Assembly (NCBI RefSeq): GCF_900142715.1
Contig: NZ_FRBX01000007.1
Coordinates: 1 to 64,000, forward strand
DNA length: 64,000 bases
Direction of reading: 5' to 3'
Source of the DNA: Flavobacterium pectinovorum
Lineage (GTDB): Bacteria; Bacteroidota; Bacteroidia; Flavobacteriales; Flavobacteriaceae
This document shows positions 8,501 through 17,336 of the stretch, one piece after another; positions within the stretch are counted from its first letter, which is position 1, and every line of letters begins with the position of its first letter. The translations under genes and the position numbers were made by a program. A model generated the notes under the pieces. The model saw nothing but the letters and a program-made list of their open reading frames with translations, did no database searches and was not told the origin of the DNA.

Positions 8501-8893
8501 ACCAGTTCTTCCTTTATTAAAATTTCCTTTTGATTTTGTAGAAACCACAACTTCCTGAAGTGCATTTGGTTCTTCATCAATAGTAATGTTTATAGTCAGG
8601 TTGTTACCTAAACCGACATTAATGTCTGTTATTTCTGTTGTTTTGTAACCAATATAAGTTACTTTAACTGTGTAAGGACCTCCTGGTCTCAAACCTTGTG
8701 CAGCGTATCCACCGTCAAAATCAGAAGTTGAGAAGTACTTTGTTCCCGTTGGTTTATGAACAATTTCTACTGTCGCCCCAGGCAGAGCCTCCCCCTTATT
8801 TGATCTAACAATCCCAGACATGGCAGAACTCGTAACTTGAGCATGACCTAAAGTCGAGAGTAAAATAATCAAAATAAAAATAATTTTTTTCAT
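5579..8893 (-). CDS. Oar-like TonB-dependent outer-membrane receptor
   Basis: An 1104-aa outer-membrane protein with signal peptide (cleavage near GHAQ, residue 19). Residues ~25-110 are a carboxypeptidase-regulatory-like beta sandwich (SGIVRSNKGEALPGATVEI), followed by a TonB-box-like EVVVSTKSKG, a plug domain (~125-240, RSINSVTKYNANAG and TIDGSVFN) and a large beta barrel ending YIFGN. Domain order and length match the Oar-type receptors of Bacteroidota rather than SusC: the SusC signature is absent and no SusD partner follows. The transported substrate is unknown. It stands alone between two terminator or promoter regions. Confidence 0.9.
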   Translation of the reverse strand: MKKIIFILIILLSTLGHAQVTSSAMSGIVRSNKGEALPGATVEIVHKPTGTKYFSTSDFDGGYAAQGLRPGGPYTVKVTYIGYKTTEITDINVGLGNNLTINITIDEEPNALQEVVVSTKSKGNFNKGRTGASQQFSNREIAAVPVLGARSINSVTKYNANAGANGTFGGQDSRLNNFTIDGSVFNNGFGLGSDSQAGGRTGSTAISLDAIEQLQVNIAPYDIRQSGFLGSGINAVTRSGTNEIEGSVYTSTRNNKKDFIGTHAGDVTIKPGKFEETIWGARIGAPIIKDKLFFFGNFETIDNVSPATNWTSTGSPQPSGQVSLPTYTEMQTLSNFMKDKFGYDTGAWENYDSSKESKKFLTRIDWNINDNHKLTARYVFHNSSSDQLTSNSNSLGFGNRTNSALAMSFKNSGYTILDNTRSIVLELNSKLSNSWYNNFIGGYDKQIEDRGLIGGGLFPTIDIKQGTATYISVGLDPFTQGNKLSYSTLHFTDNLTKTIGKHSLVFGANFEYFKSSNLFFSGSNGVYVFNSLADFYASANESLANGGAPSTTISTMPNKVQFKYSALPGGAEPMQILKSNKLDLYAQDEMKLSDKFKLTVGLRASRIWYADTALENPTVTAMTFADGEKFNTSSMPDAAILFEPRVGFNLDLNGDASTIVRGGSGVFTGRSPGVYLSNQIGNNGVLTGVVDVSGADVYTKGYGFTANPAQYFTPTTPTAPSTYDLSFNKKNFKSPQVWKTTMAVDQKLPFGFTGTVEGILQKNINAITYYNANFDAPVGTFSGTDNRPRYSRNDAGTRVNDNVSNGIVLANSDEGYFYSTTFKLEYPYQRGLWGSFAYTHSNATDLMSPGSVASGSWTSARSVNGNNDLDVSNSNNNTPNRLVGVIGYRIEYGKGLGGATSINLGYIGEQASPFTYTYSGDMNGDRISGNDLLYVPNSASELTFAPLVVSSTVNNVTTSRTYSQDEQRAAFDAYINQDKYLRSRRGQYAQRNESTLPMLHRLDLSISQDIYIKIAGKKNTFQFRADILNFTNMVNKDWGLSQRATNPNVLAYSSTTGANVPVYTLATQTDPNGNRYLIKDTFQKNSSTSDVWQAQFTLRYIFGN

Positions 8894-8923
8894 CTAATGT
8901 TTTATATTGGTTTAATTTTTTGG

Positions 8924-8931
8924 CAAAATTA
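8924..8931 (-). promoter_or_regulatory. -7 promoter element of the Oar-like receptor
   Basis: Read on the minus strand, TAATTTTG matches TAnnTTTG and lies about 30 nt upstream of the receptor start codon. No clear TTG -33 element is seen at the usual spacing. Confidence 0.5.
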
Positions 8932-9232
8932 TGAGATTGAAGAAGCCCGGTGTTAACTCAATATTAACAAAATGTAGTGGTTTGGGTAGTGAATGATTTT
9001 TGTAAGAATAAAAGGATTTTAAGACATGTTTATTGATTTTTAATAAAAAAATAAGATGTTTTAGTTTTATATAATCTTAAGAATTTTACGTCAATTTTAT
9101 GAGTTCTTATTTAGAGCAGTCTGCTTTTTTGACTAACTTTATTATATAACGAAAGATTATTAATCGATTAATTTTTATTTAAAGTAAGTTATACTGCAAA
9201 AGCTGTGGTAACTGTAATTAAAAACATTTGAT
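8932..9232. other. Intergenic region between divergent genes
   Basis: About 300 bases of AT-rich DNA separate the receptor promoter from the FMN-reductase start. Apart from short A/T runs, no hairpin, RNA gene or reading frame stands out. It presumably carries the upstream parts of both promoters. Confidence 0.5.
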
Positions 9233-9793
9233 ATGAACAAAGTAATTGGACTTTTCGCAGGAAGTTTGCGTAAGGAATCATTTTCAAGAAAAATAGCTAA
9301 AGCAGTTGCAGCAATGGCACCTGCAGGATTTGAGTTTAAAATAATTTCGTTGGGTGATTTGCCGCTTTATAATCAGGATTTTGATGATGAAAATCAAGTG
9401 CCGGAATCCTACACTATTTTTAGAAATGAAGTAAAAGTAATTGATGGTGCTATTTTTATAACACCGGAATACAACAGATCAGTGCCCGCAGTTTTAAAAA
9501 ACGCATTGGATGTAGGTTCGCGTCCTTACGGAAAAAGTGTGTGGGACGGTAAACCGGGAGCCGTATTTAGTAATTCGCCAGGCAGTATTTCTGGCTTTGG
9601 TGCTAATCATCATTTAAGACAAAGTTTGGTTTTTCTAAATGTTCCTGTTATGCAGCAGCCTGAAGTTTATCTTACTAAAGTAGATGAACTTTTTGATGAA
9701 CAAAGAAATATTCAGAAAGAAGAGATTAGGGAGTTTCTTCAAAAAGCTGTTGATGCATTTATTGTCTGGTTTAACAAAAATTCCAGTCAATAA
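9233..9793 (+). CDS. NAD(P)H-dependent FMN reductase, ChrR/YieF-like
   Basis: A 186-aa flavodoxin-like protein. The FMN-phosphate loop GSLRKESFSRK (10-20) and the PEYNRSVPAVLKNALD segment (from 78) are the two signatures of the ChrR/YieF quinone- and chromate-reductase group. The family transfers two electrons from NAD(P)H through FMN to quinones, avoiding semiquinone formation. The length is normal for the family. It is a single-gene unit with its own terminator. Confidence 0.92.
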   Translation: MNKVIGLFAGSLRKESFSRKIAKAVAAMAPAGFEFKIISLGDLPLYNQDFDDENQVPESYTIFRNEVKVIDGAIFITPEYNRSVPAVLKNALDVGSRPYGKSVWDGKPGAVFSNSPGSISGFGANHHLRQSLVFLNVPVMQQPEVYLTKVDELFDEQRNIQKEEIREFLQKAVDAFIVWFNKNSSQ

Positions 9794-9815
9794 AGGTGAA
9801 ATATCATTTAAAATT

Positions 9816-9850
9816 AAAAAAAGCCCTTCTTATAATTAAGAAGGGCTTTT
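9816..9850. terminator. Bidirectional terminator
   Basis: The stem GCCCTTCTTA/TAAGAAGGGC with a four-base loop and A/T flanks lies between the FMN reductase stop and the convergent YceI gene. Confidence 0.85.
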
Positions 9851-9873
9851 GTATCAACGATAATGATCTGTTG

Positions 9874-10551
9874 TTATTTTTTTGCTGCGTTCACATCAAT
9901 ACCAATCTCAATATCTTTACTGATCATCCATTCTGCAGGATCAGCCTCAGAAGCTCCAAATTTGATATCCCAATCTGTACGGTTAACAGTAAATTTAGCC
10001 TGAATTGATGCAGTTCCTTCAGCAACAGTAACTTTTGCCGGGAAAGTAACATTTACTGCTTTTCCTTTTAAGGTAAGATTACCGCTTACTGTTTTATTAG
10101 CACCTTCAATTGCATCTTTAGCAGCAGGATCTAATGCCGCAACTTTTGTAATTTTAAAAGCTGCCGTTGGATTTTTCTCTACATCAAAAAAATCAGCACC
10201 TTTTAAGTGAGCCTCCAATTCAGAATATTTTTTATCTTTTTCTGTTACAGATGCCGGATCAACTTTAATAGATTTCATATCTATTACAAAGTCACCTGCT
10301 GTAAGTTCTCCGCCTTCAACAGAAACTTCTCCTGATGTAAGGCTAAGAGTTCCCCAACGAGGAGCAAAACCACCTTTATGAAATGCTTTCCAGTTTACTT
10401 TCGAGGTTTCTAAATTTACCGGTAAAACTTCCCCTTTTTTTTCTGCAACCTCTTGTTCTGCAGCTGTCGTTGTCTCGTTAGATGATTTTTTTCCGCATGA
10501 CGTTAAAAATAAAGTAACCGCTGCTAATGTAAATACGCTTATTTTTTTCAT
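9874..10551 (-). CDS. YceI family lipoprotein
   Basis: A 225-aa protein with a lipoprotein signal (lipobox FLTSC, Cys19) and a Thr/Glu-rich linker. The YceI domain (~45-222) begins VNWKAFHKGG and ends with the paired strands NRTDWDIKFG and ISKDIEIGIDV. YceI proteins are lipocalin-like barrels that bind isoprenoid or amphiphilic molecules. The fold is clear, the ligand is not. Confidence 0.92.
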   Translation of the reverse strand: MKKISVFTLAAVTLFLTSCGKKSSNETTTAAEQEVAEKKGEVLPVNLETSKVNWKAFHKGGFAPRWGTLSLTSGEVSVEGGELTAGDFVIDMKSIKVDPASVTEKDKKYSELEAHLKGADFFDVEKNPTAAFKITKVAALDPAAKDAIEGANKTVSGNLTLKGKAVNVTFPAKVTVAEGTASIQAKFTVNRTDWDIKFGASEADPAEWMISKDIEIGIDVNAAKK

Positions 10552-10807
10552 TTCTTATCTGTTTAATTATTTATTTTAAATATTGAGAGAGTTAAATTAT
10601 GGAAATTTTCTCATTATTTCTATTGAGTAAGTTTATTTTTTTTAATTAAAATATTAATCACGTTCTCCTGCTTTGAACACCGAGGTTTTTATGTTCAATA
10701 ATAATTCCGGCATTTTTCTTTTTTAATCAAACTTACATCCATAGTTAAGTATAAAATGAAGTGTTGTAACTAATGATTTTTAAACTTTGTATTCATAAAA
10801 GAAGAGG

Positions 10808-11851
10808 ATGAAAAATAATAGAATTACAATTCTTGCATTGGTATTATTTACAAGCTTAATCAATGCCCAGAATAATATTGAAAATTTTAAAAATAAAAAG
10901 ATGAATGATTTAGAAGTACTCAAAATAGAAAGCCATGTTTCGGGATTAAAAATTGCCATAACACACAAAGAGCCAAAGGTTCCTTTAGACGATTATGCTA
11001 TTCTTTTTTTGCACGGTTCTTCATTTCCATCTGCATTATCTTTTGGTTTTAAGATGAATAACTATTCAATGATTGATAGTATGTCAGATAATGGTTATGA
11101 GGTATATGCACTAGATTTTTTGGGTTACGGAAATTCGGACCGATATAATGAAATGGAAACAAATTTAGTAAATAGCAAACCTGTTGGAAGAGCTCTGGAT
11201 GTTTATAAAGATGTAGATAAAGCAGTTGATTTTATTATAAAAAAAACAGGAAAACCAAAAGTATATTTAGTAGCTCATTCCTGGGGAGGATCTGTTGCGG
11301 CCTTATATGCTACACAATTTCCCGATAAAGTTTCTAAGCTGGTTTTGTTTGCAGCTATTACTAAAAGGGAAAATACTTCTGAGGCTGAAAAAAAAGAATA
11401 TTCTTTTGAAACTATGACGCCCGATGAAAGAATAAATTCAATGAAAAATTTGACCCCACCAGAAAAAGAATGTCAATTGGAAACCGAAGTTTTTAATGTT
11501 TGGGGAGATAATTGGCTAAAATCTGATCCATTAGCTGTAAAATTTAAATCTAATAGTATTCGTTTTCCCTCAGGTCCCTCTCAGGATGTGGAAGATTTAT
11601 TACACGGAAAATCATATTATAACCCAGCCAATATAAACGCTTCTGTTTTAGTAATTCGGGGTGAATGGGATCAATATCCTAACAATATTGATGGTGAAAA
11701 ATTATTTTCGTCTCTGGAAAATGCTGCTTATAAAAAATATGTGGTTATCGAAAAAGGAACTCATGTTATGCAGCTTGAAAAAAGCCGTTATCAATTATAT
11801 GATGAAATTCTTCGGTTTTTAAAATTTGGGCTAAATACTAAATTTAAATAG
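10808..11851 (+). CDS. Secreted alpha/beta hydrolase
   Basis: A 347-aa protein with an export signal (cleavage after INAQ, ~21) and an alpha/beta-hydrolase fold. The oxyanion-side HGSS (69-72), nucleophile elbow AHSWGGS with Ser158, acid Asp in GEWDQYP and His in KGTHVMQ form the triad. The fold family covers esterases, lipases and peptidases; the substrate cannot be read from sequence. Its last eight bases overlap the end of the convergent exporter gene. Confidence 0.88.
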   Translation: MKNNRITILALVLFTSLINAQNNIENFKNKKMNDLEVLKIESHVSGLKIAITHKEPKVPLDDYAILFLHGSSFPSALSFGFKMNNYSMIDSMSDNGYEVYALDFLGYGNSDRYNEMETNLVNSKPVGRALDVYKDVDKAVDFIIKKTGKPKVYLVAHSWGGSVAALYATQFPDKVSKLVLFAAITKRENTSEAEKKEYSFETMTPDERINSMKNLTPPEKECQLETEVFNVWGDNWLKSDPLAVKFKSNSIRFPSGPSQDVEDLLHGKSYYNPANINASVLVIRGEWDQYPNNIDGEKLFSSLENAAYKKYVVIEKGTHVMQLEKSRYQLYDEILRFLKFGLNTKFK

Positions 11852-13244
11852 TAGATTTTAAATTGTCACCATCTTTTAAATGAAGCCTTCTAAAAACTAA
11901 ACCGGATAAAATAGTCAAAGAACCAACAACTAAAAAGGTGTAGCGAAAGGCATTGTGAATCTCGTTATGAATGAGTTTTACATCTCCCTGAAAAATTTTG
12001 AGTACCAATAATCCAAAAGCAATACCAAAACCAATCGCCAATTGTTGATTTACAGAAACTAATGAATTACCGCTGCTTGTGTGATAAACCCTTAAATCAG
12101 CAATAGAAATAGAATTCATCGAGGTAAATTGTATGGAGTTAAAGAAACCCAAAACAGCAATAATCGGAATGTACCAATAAATAGATGTATGAATTGACGG
12201 AATAGCCAGAGCGCAAATTAATATACCAATAATAAAAGTGTTGACCATTAATGTTTTACGATATCCAAAAGTATTTAGAATTTTAATTACTGCCGATTTT
12301 CCAAACATTGCGGTAAGTGCCATAGGTGCAACAATCCATCCTGAGGTCACTGCAGACTGACCATAAGCAATCTGGATCATCATAGGCAATAGCAAAGGAA
12401 TAGAACTAAAACCCAGGCGAGTTGCCAAATTACCAACAATACCCACACGAAAGGTTCTTACCTGAAATAAGTTTAAGGGAAAAATAGGGTTATTATCTTT
12501 TGCAGCATGGCGATAATACCAATACAGCATTAAAAATCCTGACATCAAAACAACTAAAACCGGTGATAAACGAACAGTATTGCCAAACAATTCTAAAGAA
12601 ATAGACAATAGGAGTGAAGCGGCTGCAAAAATCAGGAAGCCTTTTAAATCAAAATCAATTATTGGAGATTTGTAATCAGGCATATATTTTAAGCTTAAAA
12701 TAATACCAATAATACCAAAAGGAATATTGATTAAGAAAATCCAGTGCCAGGATAAATAATCGACCATATATCCTCCAATCAACGGACCTAAAACAGGTCC
12801 AATTAGAGCTGGAATGATAGCAAAATTCATTGCCTGTAATAATTCATTTTTTGGAAATGTTCTAATAAGCGCCAGTTTCCCTACAGGTGTCATTAAACTT
12901 CCTCCAATACCCTGAATAACACGGGCAAAAACCAAATGCATTAAGTTTTGAGAAAGGGCACAAAACAATGAACCAAGGCTAAAAAGTAATAAAGCAAAAA
13001 TAAATATTTTTCTGGTTCCAAATTTGTCTGACAAAAAACCGCTTACAGGCATAAAAAGCGCCAACGTTAATACATAACTGATGATAGCATTTTGCATTTC
13101 CAGCGGCGATTCATGCAAATCTTTGGCAATAGCAGTTATAGAAGTATTAAGGATTGTAGAATCAAGCATTTGCATAAAAATGGAAGTTGCCAGAATAATA
13201 GGCAATATTTTTTTCGTCGCTTCTTTATCAATAATAACGTTCAT
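11844..13244 (-). CDS. MFS multidrug exporter, DHA2 family, MdtD-like
   Basis: A 466-aa inner-membrane transporter with about 14 hydrophobic segments. Motif A is GFLSDKFGTRKIF and the antiporter motif C region is PALIGPVLGPLIGG followed by WHWIFLINIPFG, the usual signature of the EmrB/QacA (DHA2) drug:proton antiporters. The length is close to that of E. coli MdtD. No membrane-fusion or TolC partner is adjacent, so it probably works alone. It ends in an 8-bp overlap with the convergent hydrolase gene. Confidence 0.92.
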   Translation of the reverse strand: MNVIIDKEATKKILPIILATSIFMQMLDSTILNTSITAIAKDLHESPLEMQNAIISYVLTLALFMPVSGFLSDKFGTRKIFIFALLLFSLGSLFCALSQNLMHLVFARVIQGIGGSLMTPVGKLALIRTFPKNELLQAMNFAIIPALIGPVLGPLIGGYMVDYLSWHWIFLINIPFGIIGIILSLKYMPDYKSPIIDFDLKGFLIFAAASLLLSISLELFGNTVRLSPVLVVLMSGFLMLYWYYRHAAKDNNPIFPLNLFQVRTFRVGIVGNLATRLGFSSIPLLLPMMIQIAYGQSAVTSGWIVAPMALTAMFGKSAVIKILNTFGYRKTLMVNTFIIGILICALAIPSIHTSIYWYIPIIAVLGFFNSIQFTSMNSISIADLRVYHTSSGNSLVSVNQQLAIGFGIAFGLLVLKIFQGDVKLIHNEIHNAFRYTFLVVGSLTILSGLVFRRLHLKDGDNLKSTI

Positions 13245-13380
13245 AGATTTCTGTTTTTTGCCTGAAACAATTTAAGCTGTAGTTCTTAAAGCCTTATTTA
13301 GCTCATGAGTTCTATAAAATTACGAAAGATATCCTAATAATTTGCTTTTAGAATTTAATTGATTTAATCTTTAACTAAAT

Positions 13381-13412
13381 AACAAAAGATACCATATTTG
13401 ATATCTTTTGTT
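13381..13412 (-). terminator. Terminator downstream of the MscS gene
   Basis: Arms AACAAAAGATA and TATCTTTTGTT enclose a ten-base loop. On the minus strand it lies about 80 nt after the MscS stop and ends in a T-rich tract. Confidence 0.65.
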
Positions 13413-13492
13413 TAAAATTTGAATTAATTTTTAAAAGTCCTGTCATTATTTTATTGCTCTGTATTACAAGAATCATTCTGAATGTTGATTTA

Positions 13493-14302
13493 CTATTTTA
13501 TAACAAAACCATTTGTTTTTAATACTTCGGCAACTTTAATTACAATTTCAGAGCGATGTTTACCATCCGTAACCTTTAAGTCGGTTTTTACCCAATATCT
13601 TACATTGACTTGTACAACGGCACCTGTAATGCCAGATACTACAGCCGAATTGGAATATCCTTTATCTACAATTTCCTCATCTGCTTTCATGACCTGGGTG
13701 ATCAATTCAATTGCCTTGTTATAATCAGATCCATATTCAAGCCCAATTGTAAAATCCTGAAGAAGAAATCCTTCACTATTAAAATTGATAAGCGTGTTTT
13801 TTATTAATAATGCATTTGGAATATAAATGTTTTTGCTGTCACTTTTTATCTGTGTATCACGAAGGTTCAATGCCACGACTTTTCCTTTTACACCGTTACT
13901 TTCGATAATATCACCAACAGAAAAAGGTCTTTTGAAAGCGAGTAAAATTCCCGCTAAAAAGTTTTCGCCAATATCTTTTAAGGCAAAACCAATAATAAAC
14001 GCCGAAATTCCGGCACCGGCCAAAACACTTTGCGCGACGCCTGTAAGCCCAATAACGCGAAACATAAATAAAAACCCAATAACAATAAGGACCGCTTTGA
14101 TAAGATTGGCAATAAAAGTCGCTAATAAAGGATCATGCATTCGTAGTTTTAATCTTCGATCTGCAAATCCCCGAACACGCGATGCTATAAACCAGGAGAT
14201 TAAAACAACCAGAATTGCGAGTAATAATTTTGGCGTGATATCAACAATGTTTTGATAATATCCTTCTATATGTTGGGCAATGTCATGCAGAAATTCTTTC
14301 AT
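13493..14302 (-). CDS. Small-conductance mechanosensitive channel, MscS family
   Basis: A 269-aa protein with an N-terminal membrane part (segments ~23-45, 62-84 and 90-120). The pore helix TM3 is the glycine/alanine-rich GAGISAFIIGFALKDIGENFLAG, and the beta domain follows (RPFSVGDIIES, IYIPNALLIKNTLINFN). This is the compact three-helix MscS type that releases solutes on hypo-osmotic shock. Confidence 0.94.
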   Translation of the reverse strand: MKEFLHDIAQHIEGYYQNIVDITPKLLLAILVVLISWFIASRVRGFADRRLKLRMHDPLLATFIANLIKAVLIVIGFLFMFRVIGLTGVAQSVLAGAGISAFIIGFALKDIGENFLAGILLAFKRPFSVGDIIESNGVKGKVVALNLRDTQIKSDSKNIYIPNALLIKNTLINFNSEGFLLQDFTIGLEYGSDYNKAIELITQVMKADEEIVDKGYSNSAVVSGITGAVVQVNVRYWVKTDLKVTDGKHRSEIVIKVAEVLKTNGFVIK

Positions 14303-14344
14303 AATAGGTTATATTTAAAAAAATTAAAGTTTAGAATTGAATGC

Positions 14345-14373
14345 AAAAACATCTGCACGAAGTACAGATGTTT
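14345..14373 (-). terminator. Terminator after the yciF-like gene
   Basis: Arms AAAACATCTG and CAGATGTTTT with an imperfect inner stem lie ~55 nt downstream of the yciF-like stop on the minus strand. They are followed by T residues in that direction. Confidence 0.75.
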
Positions 14374-14426
14374 TCAGGTAAATGAAAAAAGTAGTATCTT
14401 TTATTAAACGGTAATATTTAGTTTCG

Positions 14427-15002
14427 TTATTCTGCCGCTACAATATTTACGGTATTTAAGGCAACGTCATTTAGTAAACAATCTGCCTCTTTTTCTTCGG
14501 CCAGTGTTTGTGCTAATAATTTTGCAGCGTCATTTTCTCCCAAAGCTTTTGCAAAAGCGACTAAAGTACCATAAGTTGCAATTTCATAATGCTCGATTTT
14601 TTGTGATGCCGAAATAATTCCTGCATCTCTAACCGAGCCTGGAATTGTTTCAAGCAAAATACTGTCGCCTTCTTTTAATAATCCGGCCATAGCTTCGCAT
14701 TTTTTTCCTTCGGCTTTTTCTCCAAGTATATCAAAAACTTTATCAAGTCTTGCAACATGATTTTCGGTAACGAGAACATGCTCTAAAATAACGCCCGAAA
14801 GATTTGCAGCCGTAGCATTGGCCGACATTTTTGGTAAGGCACCCACAAGTGCATTTTCTGCCCAGTAAATATCTTTAAGACTATCAATAAATAATTCTCT
14901 TAAATCTGCAGCAGCGTCTGATGCGGGTTCGACAAGACTATTTTTCTTGGTGCTTTTTGCGGCAGCAATTTTGGTTTCAGTTGGTTTTTCTGAATTTTTC
15001 AT
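14427..15002 (-). CDS. Ferritin-like DUF892 (YciE/YciF) stress protein
   Basis: A 191-aa protein. A Lys/Thr/Ala-rich N-terminal tail (~1-30) precedes a four-helix bundle of the DUF892 family, with FIDSLKDIYWAENAL, LEHVLVTENHVARLDKVFDILG, KIEHYEIATYGTLVAFAKALG and LAEEKEADCLLND. The Glu and His residues in these helices are the probable di-metal ligands. Relatives are induced by osmotic, oxidative or general stress. The 18-nt gap after the catalase gene marks an operon. Confidence 0.9.
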   Translation of the reverse strand: MKNSEKPTETKIAAAKSTKKNSLVEPASDAAADLRELFIDSLKDIYWAENALVGALPKMSANATAANLSGVILEHVLVTENHVARLDKVFDILGEKAEGKKCEAMAGLLKEGDSILLETIPGSVRDAGIISASQKIEHYEIATYGTLVAFAKALGENDAAKLLAQTLAEEKEADCLLNDVALNTVNIVAAE

Positions 15003-15020
15003 ATCTTTTTATTTTGAATG

Positions 15021-17162
15021 TTAATTGTATAAGTTGGTTTCGCGTTCCCAAAAACGATGTTGTGCCATAGCAGCAATAAAATCTAATGCAAATGATTGTG
15101 TGCCAGGTTCGCTGGATAAAATAAGCCCGTCATCATTGTTTGTTATTTTGGCTACAAAAGGTGCTGCGCTTAATATTTTTGTTGCCTCGCCATCTGCACC
15201 AATTACTTTGCAGTGTTTATAAGCATCGTTTATAAATTCGTTCACATCATCATTTTCGGCTAAAAGATCAAGACCTAATCCATGCGGAATGTAAACGGCA
15301 TCAAACAAAACAGATGATGCGGTTAGCAAACTATAATCTGCTGCAACTGCTCCGTCAGCATCTGTAACAACAGATCCTAAATGCGGCGCAACTATAAAAC
15401 CTTTTGCATCTTCTTTAAGAAGCGCACTTTTCATGTTTAGGACTGCGGCTTCAGAAACTCCGTCAGAACAAATAATAGCCACTTTTCTGGAAGCAATTGT
15501 AGGCGAATTGGTAGGGTTTTTAAGCATAGAAAGAGCATCAGAACTGTCAACGGATGAATCTACTGTTTGTGGTTCCTGATTTCCATTTTCATTTTCCGGA
15601 GATACGCCCTGATTAATTGGAGTTTCCAATACAGGCGGAACCGTAGCACCAAGACCCAAGGCAACTTTTTCTGCTAATTGTGTATCAACCTGAGATAAAA
15701 GTCCCAGCATTCTGACTCTGACGGCAGTAGTTTCAACTTTTCCAAGTTCAAAACGCAGTGCTTTTACGATGTGGCTTTTTTCTACATCTGTCTGGCTGTT
15801 AAAGAATAATCTTGCCTGACCAAAATGATCTGCAAAACTTTCACTTCTTTCTCTTACTTTATGTGCATCGATGCGCTCGTTGAAACTCGCAAAACCGCCT
15901 TCGGCAATTTTAGCCTGATACGGACATCCTCCGCCAAGTGAATTTGGATGATAACTTACACGACCTTTATTAATTTCCTGACGCATATGTCCGTCACGTT
16001 GGTTATTATGCACCGGCGCAACGCTTCTGTTAATCGGAATTTCATGAAAATTAGGACTTCCTAATCTTGAAAGTTGTGTATCGGTATAAGAAAATAATCT
16101 TCCCTGAAGCAACGGATCGTTTGTAAAATCAATTCCCGGTACAACATGCCCTGGGTGAAAGGCAATTTGCTCTGTTTCTGCAAAGAAATTATCGGGATTT
16201 CTATCTAAAACCATTCTTCCCACAATCGTTACCGGAACAAGTTCTTCGGGAACAATTTTGGTCGGGTCAAGTAAGTCAAATTCATATTTGTGTTCGTCTT
16301 CTGCAGGAATGATCTGAACGCCTAATTCCCATTCAGGAAAATTTCCCATTTCGATCGCTTCCCATAAATCTTCTCTGTGAAAATCAGGATTTTTACCCGA
16401 AATTTTTTGGGCTTCATCCCACACAACAGCATGTGTTCCTAATTTAGGTTTCCAGTGAAATTTCACAAAAGTCGATTCTCCAGCTTCATTAATCAATCTA
16501 AAAGTATGAACTCCAAAACCTTCCATCATTCTATAGCTTCTTGGAATCGCACGATCAGACATTACCCACATAATCATGTGCATCGACTCGGGCATTAAGG
16601 AAATAAAATCCCAAAAAGTATCGTGAGCAGATGCAGCCTGAGGCATTTCATTATGAGGCTCTGGTTTTACAGCGTGAACTAAATCGGGAAACTTTGAGGC
16701 GTCCTGAATAAAAAATATGGGTATATTATTGCCAACAAGGTCATAAATACCTTCCTGAGTATAAAATTTAACAGCAAATCCTCGTACATCCCGCGCAAGA
16801 TCTGTAGAACCTCTTGAGCCGGCAACGGTAGAAAATCTGGCAAAAACGGGTGTTTTTAATCCGGCTTCTTTTAAAAATCCCGCTTTTGTTAATTCAGGAA
16901 TTGGGTTTGTTACTTCAAAAAAACCGTGTGCTCCTGAACCACGTGCGTGTACGATTCTTTCCGGAATACGTTCATGGTCAAAATGCGTAATTTTTTCTCT
17001 TAGAATAAAATCTTCGAGTAGTGAAGGTCCTCTTTCGCCGGCTTTTAACGAATTGTTATCATCGTTAATACGAACACCCTGATCAGTAGTCAGGAACTTA
17101 TTAGTTCCGTCGGATTTGTTTATCGACAAATCACGCTGTTTTTCGTCTTGAAAATTTTTCAT
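15021..17162 (-). CDS. katE: Large-subunit monofunctional catalase (HPII type)
   Basis: A 713-aa clade 2 heme catalase that splits hydrogen peroxide to water and oxygen. The distal His72 lies in RIVHARGSGAHG, and the proximal heme-Tyr region is RLFSYTDTQLSRLG. Residues ~560-700 form the extra C-terminal flavodoxin/DJ-1-like domain typical of HPII (KVAIICSDGVSEAAV, YIPHGLG). No signal peptide is present, so it is cytoplasmic. It leads an operon with the YciF-like protein, a common stationary-phase or general-stress pairing. Confidence 0.96.
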   Translation of the reverse strand: MKNFQDEKQRDLSINKSDGTNKFLTTDQGVRINDDNNSLKAGERGPSLLEDFILREKITHFDHERIPERIVHARGSGAHGFFEVTNPIPELTKAGFLKEAGLKTPVFARFSTVAGSRGSTDLARDVRGFAVKFYTQEGIYDLVGNNIPIFFIQDASKFPDLVHAVKPEPHNEMPQAASAHDTFWDFISLMPESMHMIMWVMSDRAIPRSYRMMEGFGVHTFRLINEAGESTFVKFHWKPKLGTHAVVWDEAQKISGKNPDFHREDLWEAIEMGNFPEWELGVQIIPAEDEHKYEFDLLDPTKIVPEELVPVTIVGRMVLDRNPDNFFAETEQIAFHPGHVVPGIDFTNDPLLQGRLFSYTDTQLSRLGSPNFHEIPINRSVAPVHNNQRDGHMRQEINKGRVSYHPNSLGGGCPYQAKIAEGGFASFNERIDAHKVRERSESFADHFGQARLFFNSQTDVEKSHIVKALRFELGKVETTAVRVRMLGLLSQVDTQLAEKVALGLGATVPPVLETPINQGVSPENENGNQEPQTVDSSVDSSDALSMLKNPTNSPTIASRKVAIICSDGVSEAAVLNMKSALLKEDAKGFIVAPHLGSVVTDADGAVAADYSLLTASSVLFDAVYIPHGLGLDLLAENDDVNEFINDAYKHCKVIGADGEATKILSAAPFVAKITNNDDGLILSSEPGTQSFALDFIAAMAQHRFWERETNLYN

Positions 17163-17245
17163 TAGTTTTTGCTTTGTTTAGATTTAATTTTTTTATGTTA
17201 TCGTCACATTATGAGGTTTTTGTGATCTGAAATAAACTTATAAAT

Positions 17246-17253
17246 CAAATTTA
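17246..17253 (-). promoter_or_regulatory. -7 promoter element of katE
   Basis: On the minus strand the octamer reads TAAATTTG, an exact TAnnTTTG match, about 85 nt upstream of the catalase start codon. Confidence 0.45.
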
Positions 17254-17336
17254 GCCTATACCGTTAATTTGAATTTATAAGATTATTCCGCAATATTGTA
17301 CAATTACCATCCAACCAAAATCAATAGCAATTCTTT

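Noticed and set aside
5579..8893. The first TonB receptor as a SusC protein
   Set aside because: The SusC plug signature and a SusD partner are absent; the architecture is Oar-like.
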